Shown here in pieces: positions 56,295 through 64,000 of a DNA stretch of 64,000 nt. Within the stretch, counting starts at the first letter, position 1; the number at the start of each line of letters is the position of its first letter. The translations under genes and the position numbers were made by a program. The DNA is from Herbaspirillum seropedicae (lineage in GTDB: Bacteria; Pseudomonadota; Gammaproteobacteria; Burkholderiales; Burkholderiaceae_D), in assembly GCF_001040945.1 (NCBI RefSeq), contig NZ_CP011930.1, positions 1,897,696 through 1,961,695 on the forward strand, given 5' to 3'. The notes beneath the pieces are model-generated. The model had not been told where the DNA came from, did no database searches, and saw nothing but the letters and a program-made list of their open reading frames with translations.

Positions 56295-57122
56295 ATGAAC
56301 AAGCAAGTGTCAGGACAATCTCTTTTCAGCCGTTTGCGTTTCGTGCTGGTCAATACCAGCAGTCCCGGCAACATCGGCTCGGCCGCACGGGCCATCAAGA
56401 CCATGGGCTTTTCGGAGCTGGTGCTGGTCAATCCGCGCTTTCCGGACGCGGTCAAGGAAGATGAAGCCGTGGCCTTCGCCAGCGGCGCGCTGGATGTGTT
56501 GCAAAATGCACGCATCGTCGGCAGCGTGGAGGAAGCGTTGCAGGGATGCAACTTCGCCGCCGCGGTCAGCGCCCGCCTGCGTGAATTCTCGCCGCCGGTG
56601 GTCTCGCCGCGCGAGCTGGCCGGGCAACTGTCGCGCGATACTGGGCTCAACGCCGCGCTGCTGTTCGGCAATGAGCGCTTCGGCCTGCCCAATGAGGTGG
56701 TGCAGAAGTGCAATGCCTTGTTGAACATTCCGGCCAATCCTGAGTATTCCTCGCTGAACCTGTCGCAGGCGGTGCAGGTGCTGGCCTATGAATGCCGCAT
56801 GACCGAGCTGGAAGTGCAGGGCGGCCCCATGCAGACCAGCGGGGACGCCCGGTCGCCGGGCGAGGTGGGCTTCCACGGGCAGAGCGCCAGCGTGGCCGAG
56901 ATCGAAGGCATGTTCGCACACCTGGAGCAGGCGCTGGTGGCCATCGATTTCCTCAATCCCGACAATCCCAAGAAACTGATGCCGCGTCTGAAGCGCATGT
57001 TTTCACGCGCCCAGCTGGAGACCGAAGAGGTCAACATCCTGCGCGGCATCGCCCGCCAGATCCTGGAACCGAAGCAGGCCAAGGCCGGCAGGCGAGAACA
57101 AAACGAACAAGGAGAAGGCTGA
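56295..57122 (+). CDS. trmJ: tRNA (Cm32/Um32) methyltransferase TrmJ
   Basis: This SPOUT-family enzyme methylates the 2'-OH of position 32 in tRNA. The 275-residue protein begins with FVLVNTSSPGNIGSAARAIKTMGF and has the SpoU motifs LLFGNERFGLPNEVV and YSSLNLSQAVQVLAYE, which form the knot and bind S-adenosylmethionine. A C-terminal helical extension (about 185-265) is typical of TrmJ. It is followed by rsuA one base after its stop, so the pair is an RNA-modification operon. Confidence 0.94.
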   Translation: MNKQVSGQSLFSRLRFVLVNTSSPGNIGSAARAIKTMGFSELVLVNPRFPDAVKEDEAVAFASGALDVLQNARIVGSVEEALQGCNFAAAVSARLREFSPPVVSPRELAGQLSRDTGLNAALLFGNERFGLPNEVVQKCNALLNIPANPEYSSLNLSQAVQVLAYECRMTELEVQGGPMQTSGDARSPGEVGFHGQSASVAEIEGMFAHLEQALVAIDFLNPDNPKKLMPRLKRMFSRAQLETEEVNILRGIARQILEPKQAKAGRREQNEQGEG

Positions 57123-57123
57123 C

Positions 57124-57846
57124 ATGGCCAAGCTGACCCTGGACCGCATCCTGCAATCGCAGGGTTTCGGTTCGCGCAAATATTGCCGCGAGTTGATCGA
57201 GGATGGCGAAGTCGTCATCAACGGTGAGGTGGTGGACGATTACCGCGCCACGCCCGACACGAAGGACCTGGTACTGACCATCTTCGAGGAAGAGTGGGAA
57301 TACCGCGAGCACGTCTACATCGCCATCAACAAGCCGCCCAACATCGAATGCTCGCGCAAGCCCAGCCATCATCCGGGCGTGTTGACGCTGCTGCCCGAAC
57401 AGTTCACCTGGCGCGATGTGCAGCCGGTGGGTCGGCTGGATCATGACACGACCGGCTTGCTGCTCATGTCCGATGATGGCGCCTTCATCCATGCGCAATC
57501 CTCGCCCAAGCGCCACGTGCCCAAGGTGTACGCGGCCACCACCGCCGAGCCGGTGACCGAGGCCCTGATCGCGCAACTGAAGGCGGGCGTGCAATTGCAC
57601 GACGAACCGGCGCCGCTGGCCGCGACCCGTTGCCGCCAGCTTGGCGAGAACCTGCTGGAAATCGTGCTGGAGCAGGGCAAGTACCATCAGGTCAAGCGCA
57701 TGCTGGCGGCGGCCGGCAATCATTGCAGCGCCTTGCAGCGCACTGCCATCGGTGGTTTGCAACTTGAGGCACTGGCGCTGGAAGAGGGCGAGTGGACCTA
57801 TCTGGATGCCGAGCAGATGGCGTTGCTGGTGCCGGATGCGGAGTAG
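57124..57846 (+). CDS. rsuA: 16S rRNA pseudouridine(516) synthase RsuA
   Basis: This 240-residue protein has an N-terminal S4 RNA-binding domain (about 4-50: LDRILQSQGFGSRKYCRELI, GEVVINGEVV), then the RsuA-type synthase with catalytic Asp in PVGRLDHDTTGLLLMSDDG (Asp near residue 104), KVYAATTAEPV and GKYHQVKRMLAAAGNHC. Size and motifs match RsuA more than the RluB/E/F group. It starts one base after trmJ and has the ribosome site AAGGAGAAGG. Confidence 0.9.
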   Translation: MAKLTLDRILQSQGFGSRKYCRELIEDGEVVINGEVVDDYRATPDTKDLVLTIFEEEWEYREHVYIAINKPPNIECSRKPSHHPGVLTLLPEQFTWRDVQPVGRLDHDTTGLLLMSDDGAFIHAQSSPKRHVPKVYAATTAEPVTEALIAQLKAGVQLHDEPAPLAATRCRQLGENLLEIVLEQGKYHQVKRMLAAAGNHCSALQRTAIGGLQLEALALEEGEWTYLDAEQMALLVPDAE

Positions 57847-57853
57847 CCCAGGC

Positions 57854-58161
57854 TCAGTGTTTGAGAGCATTCGCTGACAGGGCGCGGCGTTCGTGCAGCA
57901 CGCGTAGCAGGCTCAGCGTTTCCGCCTGCGTGCGTTAGAAAGAAGGTAGGGAAAGTGATCCAACTGCTACATCCGCAGCGAGCGGTCTAGCAGCAAGTGG
58001 GCATAGCGCCGTGAGCCCATGGCGGGTTGCAGGGCCAGCCCTTGCAAGGTGCTGGTAAGTTCTTCAGCGAAGCGCTCCGCCAGGGCAGGCGAAAATTCGA
58101 CGTAGTAATCGGTGATATCAAGGATGTCGCGCTGCGCTACCGGGGATAGCGTGATGCGCAT
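57854..58161 (-). pseudogene. Decayed ParE/RelE-type toxin gene
   Basis: The open frame gives only 64 residues (MRITLSPVAQRDILDITDYY ... GSRRYAHLLLDRSLRM) and stops at TAG (57967-57969). After the stop the same frame continues QLDHFPYLLS, the next block of ParE-type toxins, so TAG seems to replace the usual Trp codon. Further on, the C-terminal block TLSLLRVLHERRAL is found in a different frame and ends at TGA (57854-57856). This shows a nonsense mutation plus a frameshift. The toxin is very likely inactive. Confidence 0.8.
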
Positions 58162-58170
58162 GCGCGACGG

Positions 58171-58371
58171 TCATGCTCTGTTGCGGATGCGCTCGCGCAG
58201 CTGACTGGCGAGGTCGTCAATGGCGATGTCGATCGACGGCCCCGCTTGCAAGCCCTCCTCGATCAGCGCCTGAAGGCCTTGCTCTTCTTCAGTCTGCGGG
58301 CCGATGGCAGACGGGCTGGCTTCGCGGGCCAGAGGGTATTTGTCGGCGAGGGGGAAGGTGCAGGAAGTCAT
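58171..58371 (-). CDS. Possible ParD-like antitoxin remnant
   Basis: This 66-residue frame lies 9 bases upstream of the broken toxin, in the normal antitoxin-toxin order. The C-terminal half (QALIEEGLQAGPSIDIAIDDLASQLRERI) resembles the toxin-binding tail of ParD/CC2985-like antitoxins. The N-terminal half does not look like a ribbon-helix-helix DNA-binding domain, so autoregulation may be lost. It may still be translated, but with a dead partner it is probably decaying. The family call is tentative. Confidence 0.55.
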   Translation of the reverse strand: MTSCTFPLADKYPLAREASPSAIGPQTEEEQGLQALIEEGLQAGPSIDIAIDDLASQLRERIRNRA

Positions 58372-58476
58372 TCGGCGATTATAGACCTGGGTTTTGCCCT
58401 ATTCCCTCCGAGTGTTGCCGGAACATTTTAATTTCCGTTTTTCCCGAAATCCTTCCGCTGGTCCCCTTGTCCTGCC

Positions 58477-59406
58477 TCAATGCCGCGCGTCTCCGGCCTC
58501 ATTCGCACCACCCACATCGGCCACGAACAACTGCGCGCAATCCACCGCATCGAACTCATAGTGCTGTCCGCAGAAATCGCAGTCGATGGCCAGCTTTTCC
58601 ATCTGTGACAAGGCTTCGGCCACTTCTTCCTGGCCCAGCATCTTCAACATGTTGCCGACCTTCTCACGCGAGCAGGAGCAGTGGAATTGCGGATGCACCG
58701 GGTCGAAGACGCGGATGGTCTGTTCCCAGAACAGGCGATGCATCAGCGTGGCGATGTCGGTAGAGAGCAATTCTTCGCGCTTCAGGGTATCGCCCAGCAT
58801 GACCATGTGGTTCCAGTCTTCCAGTTCGCCTTCCGGCTTGGCGGTCGGGGCGGCCGTGCCGCCGATGGAGGGCAACTTCTGCAGCAGCAGGCCGCGCGAG
58901 ACGTTTTCGTCTGCCGCCAGCCATAGCTTGGTATCGAGCTGCTCGGAACGCAGCATGTAGTTCTCGATCACGGTGGCCACGCTTTCGCCATCGAGCGGCA
59001 CCACGCCCTGGTAGGCTTGCTGGCCGGGCAGCTTGTCCTTGGGATCGAGGGTGATGACGAAACGGCCATGGCCGTTGGCGTTGACCAGGTCGGTCAGCGT
59101 GGCGTCGTCAGCGATCTCGGCGCCGTCGGCCAGCTTGGCGGTGGCGCGCAGTTGCAGCTCGGAGTCGCATTCGACCACCAGCAGCTTGACCGGACCATCG
59201 CCATGGATCTGCATGACGATCATGCCGTTGAACTTCAGATTGGCCGACAGCAGGGCCGAGGCGGCCAGCATCTCGCCCAGCAGCGTGCGTACCGCGACCG
59301 GATAGTCGCGGCGCGCTTGCACCTGGCGCCAGGTGTCGGAAATCTCGACCAGCTCGCCCCGTACGGGCGCGTTGTCGACCAGGAATTTTTGCAGCGTGTC
59401 TTTCAT
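58477..59406 (-). CDS. hslO: Redox-regulated chaperone Hsp33
   Basis: Hsp33 is a cytosolic holdase activated by oxidation. The ATG at 59406 follows AAAGGAAAC and gives 309 residues. An upstream in-frame ATG at 59430 is less likely. The N-terminal chaperone domain starts DTLQKFLVDNAPVRGELVEI. The zinc-binding redox switch is intact near the end: CSCSREK (CxC) and CDFCGQHY (CxxC). It is 20 bases downstream of the gamma-carbonic anhydrase gene start side on the same strand, so the two probably share a transcript. Confidence 0.95.
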   Translation of the reverse strand: MKDTLQKFLVDNAPVRGELVEISDTWRQVQARRDYPVAVRTLLGEMLAASALLSANLKFNGMIVMQIHGDGPVKLLVVECDSELQLRATAKLADGAEIADDATLTDLVNANGHGRFVITLDPKDKLPGQQAYQGVVPLDGESVATVIENYMLRSEQLDTKLWLAADENVSRGLLLQKLPSIGGTAAPTAKPEGELEDWNHMVMLGDTLKREELLSTDIATLMHRLFWEQTIRVFDPVHPQFHCSCSREKVGNMLKMLGQEEVAEALSQMEKLAIDCDFCGQHYEFDAVDCAQLFVADVGGANEAGDARH

Positions 59407-59426
59407 TGTTTCCTTTGCTTGGCGGC

Positions 59427-59951
59427 TCAAGCGATGCGCTTGAGCTTGGCCTTGAACTGTTGCGCGCGCTGGACATAGCTGTCGGTGCCGGCCCGCATAC
59501 GCGCGATATCTTCTTCACTCAACTGGCGAACTGCCTTGGCGGGGGCGCCGATGATCAGGGAGTTGTCGGGAAACTCCTTGCCCTCGGTTACCAGCGCGCC
59601 GGCGCCGACCAGGCAGTTCTTGCCGATCTTGGCGCCATTGAGCACGACCGCCTGGATGCCGATCAGGGCGCCCTCGCCGATGGTGCAGCCATGCAGCATG
59701 GCCTGGTGTCCCACGGTGACGTTCTTGCCGATCACCATCGGATAGCCCACGTCGGTATGCAGCACAGCGCCTTCTTGCACATTGCTGTTCTCACCGATGG
59801 TGATGAGTTCATTGTCGCCACGGATGGCCACGTTGAACCAGACGCTGGAGTGCGCTTCCATCTTCACCTTGCCCACCACCGTGGACGACTCGGCCACGAA
59901 GGCGGTGTCGTGGATCTCGGGGATGTCTTGCTCCAATTGGTAGATCGCCAT
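59427..59951 (-). CDS. Gamma-class carbonic anhydrase-like hexapeptide protein (YrdA/PaaY type)
   Basis: The ATG at 59951 follows GAGGAGA and gives 174 residues. The body is a left-handed beta-helix of hexapeptide repeats (VVGKVKM, VIGKNVTVG, LIGIQAVVL, LVGAGALV). The three metal-binding histidines are His65, His82 and His87 (LHTDVGY, GHQAMLHG). The family includes carbonic anhydrases and proteins of unknown activity, such as E. coli YrdA. It is upstream of hslO on the same strand and divergent from the DUF455 gene. Confidence 0.92.
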   Translation of the reverse strand: MAIYQLEQDIPEIHDTAFVAESSTVVGKVKMEAHSSVWFNVAIRGDNELITIGENSNVQEGAVLHTDVGYPMVIGKNVTVGHQAMLHGCTIGEGALIGIQAVVLNGAKIGKNCLVGAGALVTEGKEFPDNSLIIGAPAKAVRQLSEEDIARMRAGTDSYVQRAQQFKAKLKRIA

Positions 59952-60087
59952 AATAAAATTGTCTCCTCGTTGCCTGCTGGTCGGTAGCTGATGCCTTGCC
60001 GCCTTGTCTTTGCGGAGCTTTGTCATCATATGGAGACAAAGCCGGCGTCCTCAACCGCGTATTTTACCTTCCCTGAAAGTCAGTTCC

Positions 60088-60933
60088 TTGGATCACGTCT
60101 CGTCCCCAGATGAAGTCTTTTCATTCACCGGCCTGCGTAGCGGCGCATTGTCTTGCCTGAAAGAAACGCGCCCCGCCGCCAAGTGCAGCGCCGTGCGCGC
60201 CCTGCGCGCCGCCTGGCAGCAGGGGCGTTTGCCGCTGGAAACGGAGGATCTGGCGGTCACCGAACCGGGCAGCGGCATTCCCGGTCGGCCAGAGCGGCCG
60301 GAACTGGTGTCGCCGTTGCAGGTGAAGCATCGTTCCATGGGCACGCCTGAGGGCAGGGCCGCGCTGATCCATGCGCTGGCGCATATCGAATTCAATGCCA
60401 TCAACCTGGCGCTGGATGCGGTCTGGCGCTTTGCCGGCATGCCGCGCGACTTCTATGTCGACTGGTTGCAGGTGGCCGACGAGGAAGCCTATCACTTCAG
60501 GTTGCTGGCCGATCACCTGAGCACGCTGGGCCATGCCTATGGCGATTTCACCGCCCATAACGCGCTCTGGGACATGGCCGAATCGACCAAGGGCGACGTG
60601 CTGGCGCGCATCGCGCTGGTGCCGCGCACGCTGGAAGCGCGCGGCCTGGATGCAGCCCCGCCGGTGCGCGCCAAGCTGGCTCAGGCGGGTGACCTGGCCG
60701 CGGCCGAGATCCTGGACATCATCATGCGCGACGAGGTCGGTCACGTGCTGATCGGCAATCGCTGGTTCAATTGGCTGTGCGAGCAGCGCCAGCTGGACCC
60801 GGTGGCGACCTTCGCGCAATTGTGCCAGCGCCACAAGGCCCCGCCTTTGCGCGGCCCCTTTAATCTTGAGGCACGCCGGGCTGCCGGCTTTTCCGATGAG
60901 GAAATGCTGATGTTCACCGATATTTCCCGCTAG
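60088..60933 (+). CDS. DUF455 ferritin-like protein
   Basis: Roughly 281 residues from a TTG at 60088. A TTG at 60004 is also possible, and no in-frame ATG exists near the beginning, so the start is uncertain. The core is a four-helix ferritin-like bundle with carboxylate/His ligands in ALAHIEFNAINLALDAVWRF, VADEEAYHFRLLADHL and IIMRDEVGHVLIGNRWFNWL (E-x-x-H patterns), as expected for a di-iron site. The DUF455 family has no established reaction. The frame from 60121 is coding-like throughout. Confidence 0.85.
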   Translation: MDHVSSPDEVFSFTGLRSGALSCLKETRPAAKCSAVRALRAAWQQGRLPLETEDLAVTEPGSGIPGRPERPELVSPLQVKHRSMGTPEGRAALIHALAHIEFNAINLALDAVWRFAGMPRDFYVDWLQVADEEAYHFRLLADHLSTLGHAYGDFTAHNALWDMAESTKGDVLARIALVPRTLEARGLDAAPPVRAKLAQAGDLAAAEILDIIMRDEVGHVLIGNRWFNWLCEQRQLDPVATFAQLCQRHKAPPLRGPFNLEARRAAGFSDEEMLMFTDISR

Positions 60934-61051
60934 TGGCCAGCTTTGCAACTTGTGTAACCAATTTTCTTGCTTGCGAGGCGGGGCCGACTGCTGTGCTATC
61001 TTCACCTCGAATTCCGATGCCCGGAATCGCTTTTATGGAAAGGATGACAAC

Positions 61052-61399
61052 ATGAACAAGATGTCCAAACTGCTGGCGGGTGTAGTGATGAGCGTGGCCG
61101 CCATTTCCTTGTTGGCGGCTTGCCAGAAGAAGGAAGAGCCGGGTCCGGCGGAAGCGCTGGGCAAGAAGATCGATGGCGCCGTCCAGGATGCGGGCAAGAA
61201 GCTCGACGAGGTGACCGGACAGGCCAAGGACCAGAGCGAGCAATCCGGCTCCAAGCTGGACAATGCGCTGGACAAGGCCAAGGCCGACGCCAAGGAAGCC
61301 TACGAAAAGACCAAGGAAGGCGCCAAGGACCTGGCCCAGAAGACCGGCGAGAAGATGGAAGAGGCTGGTCAGAAGATCCAGGACGCCTCCAAGAAGTAA
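61052..61399 (+). CDS. Small helical lipoprotein with LEA/apolipoprotein-like repeats
   Basis: The ATG at 61052 follows GGAAAGGATG and gives 115 residues. A lipoprotein signal (LLAGVVMSVAAISLLAAC) places Cys24 at the membrane. The mature part is Lys/Glu/Ala/Asp-rich with repeating 11-residue helical units (GKKIDGAVQDAGKKLDEVTG, DKAKADAKEAYEKTKEGAKD, GEKMEEAGQKIQDASKK). It resembles LEA-type or apolipoprotein-like helices, which suggests membrane or stress protection. A G+C-rich hairpin follows. No homologue of known function is recognised. Confidence 0.85.
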   Translation: MNKMSKLLAGVVMSVAAISLLAACQKKEEPGPAEALGKKIDGAVQDAGKKLDEVTGQAKDQSEQSGSKLDNALDKAKADAKEAYEKTKEGAKDLAQKTGEKMEEAGQKIQDASKK

Positions 61400-61436
61400 T
61401 TCCGGCGCAGCTCCGTGCTGCACCGGTGGCCTGCCG

Positions 61437-61468
61437 CAATGCCGTCCCGCGCCCGCCGGACGGCATTG
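61437..61468 (+). terminator. Hairpin after the helical lipoprotein gene
   Basis: CAATGCCGTCC (61437-61447) pairs with GGACGGCATTG (61458-61468), an 11-bp perfect stem with a 10-base loop. There is no real U run after it, so it is a weak terminator candidate for either strand. Confidence 0.5.
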
Positions 61469-61513
61469 TGCATTCTGGCCCCTGGGCCTGCTGGCGTGCT
61501 GCTCCTGGTGTCC

Positions 61514-62479
61514 TTATTCCCGGGCGTTGTGGATCAGGTCGATCACCAGCTTCTGGATCGCCGGTTCCAGCGCCAGCGCTACATGGCCGATGCCAATGAC
61601 CGGGATGTTCCAGGCGCCGGCAAGATGGGATGAGCTTTGCGGCGAGACGATGTTGTCGTGATGCGAATAGATCGAGACGATGTGCGACAAGGCGTCCGCC
61701 TCTTCGGTGGCGGCCAGCTTCTGCAGCCATTCGCTGCTGCGGCCCTCCTCGTAGCGGCCCAGCCAGTTCATTTCTCCGCAATTGATGCCGATGCCGAAGT
61801 TGGCGATGGCCGTGCCGTGGTGGGGCGAGCCCAGCGTGATCACGCGGGCCACCCGATCGCAGCCATGGTCGCGCAGGTAGGCCCGGGCGGCCAGCCCGCC
61901 CATGCTGTGGGCGACGATGACGATCTTCTTCTGCCCGGTCTCGGCCAGCACGCGCTGTACGGCGGCGTGGACCAGCGGTGCGTATTCATCGATGCTGCCG
62001 AAGACTGGCTCCATATCCAGCGCGTAGTGGGTGATATGGGCTTCCCGCAGTTCCAGGCTCATCCAGCGCCAGTAGCCGCTGTTGCAGCCGTAGCCGTGGA
62101 TCAGCAGGACCGGCAGCGAGGTAGTGTCGGGGTAGGTGAACTGGTCGAAGCGCAGGAAGGGCATGGCCCAGGATGAGCACAGCATGGTGGCGCGGAATTC
62201 GCGCACGAACAGGGTGGCGATCTGCAGCCAGCTGATCTCGACGGGATTGGAGGTGCGACCGCGATAGGGCCAGGTCAGGAAGAAGCTGTTGGCGGTGATC
62301 TGTGCGCGCAGCAGCAGCACGATGAGGATGCCGCCCAGCGCCGCGGCCAGCATGGGCCAGTCGAAATGCCGCAGCAGGAAGTAGAACAGGATCGCAATGC
62401 CGAACTGGATCAGGAGCAGGGTTCTGGAGATGCGTGAAATCATGCGGGATGAGGGCCGGGCGAGCAGTGGGTCGGACAT
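61514..62479 (-). CDS. Membrane-anchored lipase-like alpha/beta hydrolase
   Basis: This 321-residue protein has two N-terminal membrane segments (about 17-37 and 43-59), then an alpha/beta hydrolase of the triacylglycerol lipase/PGAP1-like type: PVLLIHGYGCNSGYW, nucleophile elbow AHSMGG (Ser near 197), TLGSPHHGTAIA, IYSHHDNIVSP with the Asp, and His in GIGHVALAL. It probably faces the cytoplasm or periplasm as a membrane-bound lipase or esterase. The ATG at 62479 has only a weak ribosome site. The substrate is unknown. Confidence 0.88.
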   Translation of the reverse strand: MSDPLLARPSSRMISRISRTLLLIQFGIAILFYFLLRHFDWPMLAAALGGILIVLLLRAQITANSFFLTWPYRGRTSNPVEISWLQIATLFVREFRATMLCSSWAMPFLRFDQFTYPDTTSLPVLLIHGYGCNSGYWRWMSLELREAHITHYALDMEPVFGSIDEYAPLVHAAVQRVLAETGQKKIVIVAHSMGGLAARAYLRDHGCDRVARVITLGSPHHGTAIANFGIGINCGEMNWLGRYEEGRSSEWLQKLAATEEADALSHIVSIYSHHDNIVSPQSSSHLAGAWNIPVIGIGHVALALEPAIQKLVIDLIHNARE

Positions 62480-62538
62480 GCCGCAGCATGCGTTCGCCCG
62501 AGAGCATAGCAGAGCCTCGCGCCGGGCTCATGTCCGCT

Positions 62539-63045
62539 TCATGACTTCGAGGTGGCAGCCATGGCGGTGACGTCGACCAGGCGGGTGCCGGCCAGGCGGT
62601 CATGGAGGAATTGGCCGTCCTTGTCCAGCCTTGCGGTCAATGCCCAGAGCACGATATTGCCGGCCGGGATCAGCACCAGCGTCCATTGCTGGCCATGCAC
62701 GGCCGCCGCCAGCGCCAGGCCCGGCAAGACCCAGAGCCAGGCCAGCAGGAAGCGCCAGGCGGCACGCCACAGGCCCAGCGCCGCGCCGTGCTGGTCCACC
62801 ACGCGGAAACGCCAGGTCTTCATGGCCAGGGTCTGGCCGCCATGGGTCCAGAACCAGATGAAATACAAGGCCAGTACCAGGAACAGCCACATTTCCAGTC
62901 CATGGCGCAGATACAGGGCATGGCGTTGCTGCAGCAGCGTCGAGAATAGCCAGCCCGAGATAAACAGGACGCCAAACAGCAGCATCGATTCGTAGAGCAT
63001 GCTGCTGAGGCGGCGGCGCAGCGAGGGCGTGGTCAGGTCCGGCAT
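62539..63045 (-). CDS. RDD-family membrane protein
   Basis: This 168-residue protein starts PSLRRRLSSMLYESMLLFGVLF, the R-x-x-S... opening of RDD proteins. Three or four membrane segments follow (FGVLFISGWLF, MWLFLVLALYFIWFWTH, WLWVLPGLALAAAV, LIPAGNIVLWALTA). The block GGQTLAMKTWRFRVVD and the end DGQFLHDRLAGTRLVDV are typical. RDD proteins are of varied or unknown function. It is followed by the lipase gene and separated from the DUF3106 gene by 241 bases. Confidence 0.9.
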   Translation of the reverse strand: MPDLTTPSLRRRLSSMLYESMLLFGVLFISGWLFSTLLQQRHALYLRHGLEMWLFLVLALYFIWFWTHGGQTLAMKTWRFRVVDQHGAALGLWRAAWRFLLAWLWVLPGLALAAAVHGQQWTLVLIPAGNIVLWALTARLDKDGQFLHDRLAGTRLVDVTAMAATSKS

Positions 63046-63089
63046 GGTGGTGTCAAAGGCAACAGAGGGTAGAGGGTAGTCGCGGTGGT

Positions 63090-63121
63090 CCGCTCAGGCG
63101 GCGCGACGTCCGCCTGAGCGG
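63090..63121. terminator. Hairpin between the DUF3106 and RDD genes
   Basis: CCGCTCAGGCGG (63090-63101) and CCGCCTGAGCGG (63110-63121) form a 12-bp perfect stem with an 8-base loop. No T run follows on either strand. It may terminate or pause the minus-strand DUF3106 transcript before the RDD gene. Confidence 0.45.
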
Positions 63122-63286
63122 GCCCGCAGATGGTAAAGCAATCAGCAGGGATTGCCTATGGCGTCCGTTGAGCCAGCGCAATACGGTGGGCAATGGCGGA
63201 TGGAGAAGGGGGGGCGGCAGGGACTGCTGCTCAGGAGTGGACTGCGCTGGCGATTGGCTTGCGCGTTGGAGTGAGAGTTGCGGAGC

Positions 63287-64000
63287 TTACTTGCTTTCGG
63301 CCACCGTTGCCGCCACAGGAGTGGCTGCAGGTGCGGTCGATGAGGCGGTCAAGGCGGCGGTCGTGGCCAGCGGCGCCAGGGCAGGTTGGGGCGCAGCTTG
63401 CGAGCCGGGCACCAGTGCCGGTGCTACGGGCGCAATGGCCGGCGTCGGCGCCGGCACGACCGGTAACGGGCGGTCCAGTGCTTCAGCAGGCAACTGGATG
63501 GTGGGTGCGGCGGCGGAAGGCGAGGTGGGCAGCTTGGCCACGCGCTTGGGCAGCTTGGCTTCGGAGAGTTTCTTCTTCTGCTCTTCGGAGAGTTGCTGGT
63601 ACTTGGCCCATTGCTCGTGCTTTTCTTCCGCGTCCAGCTTCTTGGCGCGGGCGTAGTTGGTGCGGGCGGCGCTACGCTCGGCCGGAGTCAGCTTGACCCA
63701 GTCGCGCATGCGCTCATGCAGGCGCTGCTGTTCTTCCGGCTTCATGCGGGCGTAGCGCTTGCCGATCTCCAGCCACTTTTCTTTCTGCAGCTCGCTCATG
63801 CGCGGCCATTCCGTGGTCAGCGGTTCCAGCGCCTGGCGCTGGGCGGCGGACAGGTTGGTCCAGGCCAACTGGTTGTCGGATTTGCGCGCAGTGCTCTTGA
63901 CGCCGGACTTGGCGGGCGGATGCGCGGTTGCCGCAGCGGGAGGCGTGACGGGAGCGGCGGGGGTGGCTGACGTAGCCGGTGCAGGGGCCAGGGCAGGGGC
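63287..64000 (-). CDS. DUF3106 protein, 5' end beyond the window
   Basis: The frame is open from the right window edge to the stop at 63287 (about 237 residues visible). The core is the DUF3106 domain, WTNLSAAQRQALEPLTTEWPRM followed by KWLEIGKRYARMKPEEQQRL, RMRDWVKLTPAERSAARTNYA and YQQLSEEQKKKL, a helical repeat of R/E-rich turns. Both flanks are Ala/Pro/Thr-rich low-complexity sequence (the visible N-terminal side from residue 1 and the tail PAPTPAIAPVAPALV). Members are usually exported and of unknown function. The TTG near 63868 is not the true start. Confidence 0.85.
   Translation of the reverse strand, partial: APALAPAPATSATPAAPVTPPAAATAHPPAKSGVKSTARKSDNQLAWTNLSAAQRQALEPLTTEWPRMSELQKEKWLEIGKRYARMKPEEQQRLHERMRDWVKLTPAERSAARTNYARAKKLDAEEKHEQWAKYQQLSEEQKKKLSEAKLPKRVAKLPTSPSAAAPTIQLPAEALDRPLPVVPAPTPAIAPVAPALVPGSQAAPQPALAPLATTAALTASSTAPAATPVAATVAESK

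Overview
The window comes from a high-GC betaproteobacterial chromosome, most like the Oxalobacteraceae (Herbaspirillum or a close relative). This placement is an inference. It rests on uniformly GC-rich coding sequence, many amino-acid and osmolyte functions, large numbers of chemoreceptors and c-di-GMP proteins, and familiar betaproteobacterial pairs such as hpd/Lrp, dadA/Lrp and guanidinobutyrase/LysR. No rRNA, tRNA, CRISPR array, insertion sequence or prophage was seen.

Region 1 (1-18000) is mostly metabolic. It holds 4-hydroxyphenylpyruvate dioxygenase divergent from an Lrp regulator; an alkylation-damage run of ada, an esterase lipoprotein and alkB; a DMT exporter divergent from an AraC regulator; a membrane chemoreceptor; dadA divergent from a second Lrp regulator; a YdeP-type molybdopterin oxidoreductase followed by a small winged-helix protein; a MocR-type regulator divergent from a glutathione S-transferase; and a YtfL-type CBS-domain membrane protein. 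The gap after the YtfL gene holds a candidate small RNA with its own promoter-like boxes and a strong terminator.

Region 2 (18500-42900) is a large sensory island. At its left end are a lone GAF protein, a SelA-like PLP enzyme, small unrecognised genes, a 9-bp tandem repeat and an HTH-GAF regulator. The core (23769-35586) is a chemosensory gene set: cheY, a soluble receptor with two signalling hairpins, a three-domain CheW, cheB, a HEAT-repeat protein, cheR, cheY, cheA, a STAS-like protein, cheY, and a short membrane receptor whose C-terminus carries a CheZ-like DxxxQ motif. Then come an RsbU_N-like/PAS/GGDEF/EAL protein, another membrane receptor, a GAF/degenerate GGDEF/EAL protein, and a second HTH-GAF regulator on the opposite strand. 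No flagellar genes are present. The layout suggests chemosensory input that ends at least partly in c-di-GMP turnover and transcription rather than only in flagellar control.

Region 3 (42879-64000) returns to housekeeping and transport. It has a DUF1289 protein, an MFS exporter, a DUF4197 protein, a four-gene osmoprotectant ABC operon, a LysR gene divergent from guanidinobutyrase across a palindromic operator, a GNAT enzyme, RhlE helicase, an alpha/beta hydrolase, a VOC protein, SuhB, TrmJ, RsuA, a decayed ParE toxin with a remnant antitoxin, Hsp33, a gamma-carbonic anhydrase homologue, a DUF455 protein, a helical lipoprotein, a membrane-anchored lipase-like hydrolase, an RDD protein and the end of a DUF3106 gene cut by the window edge.
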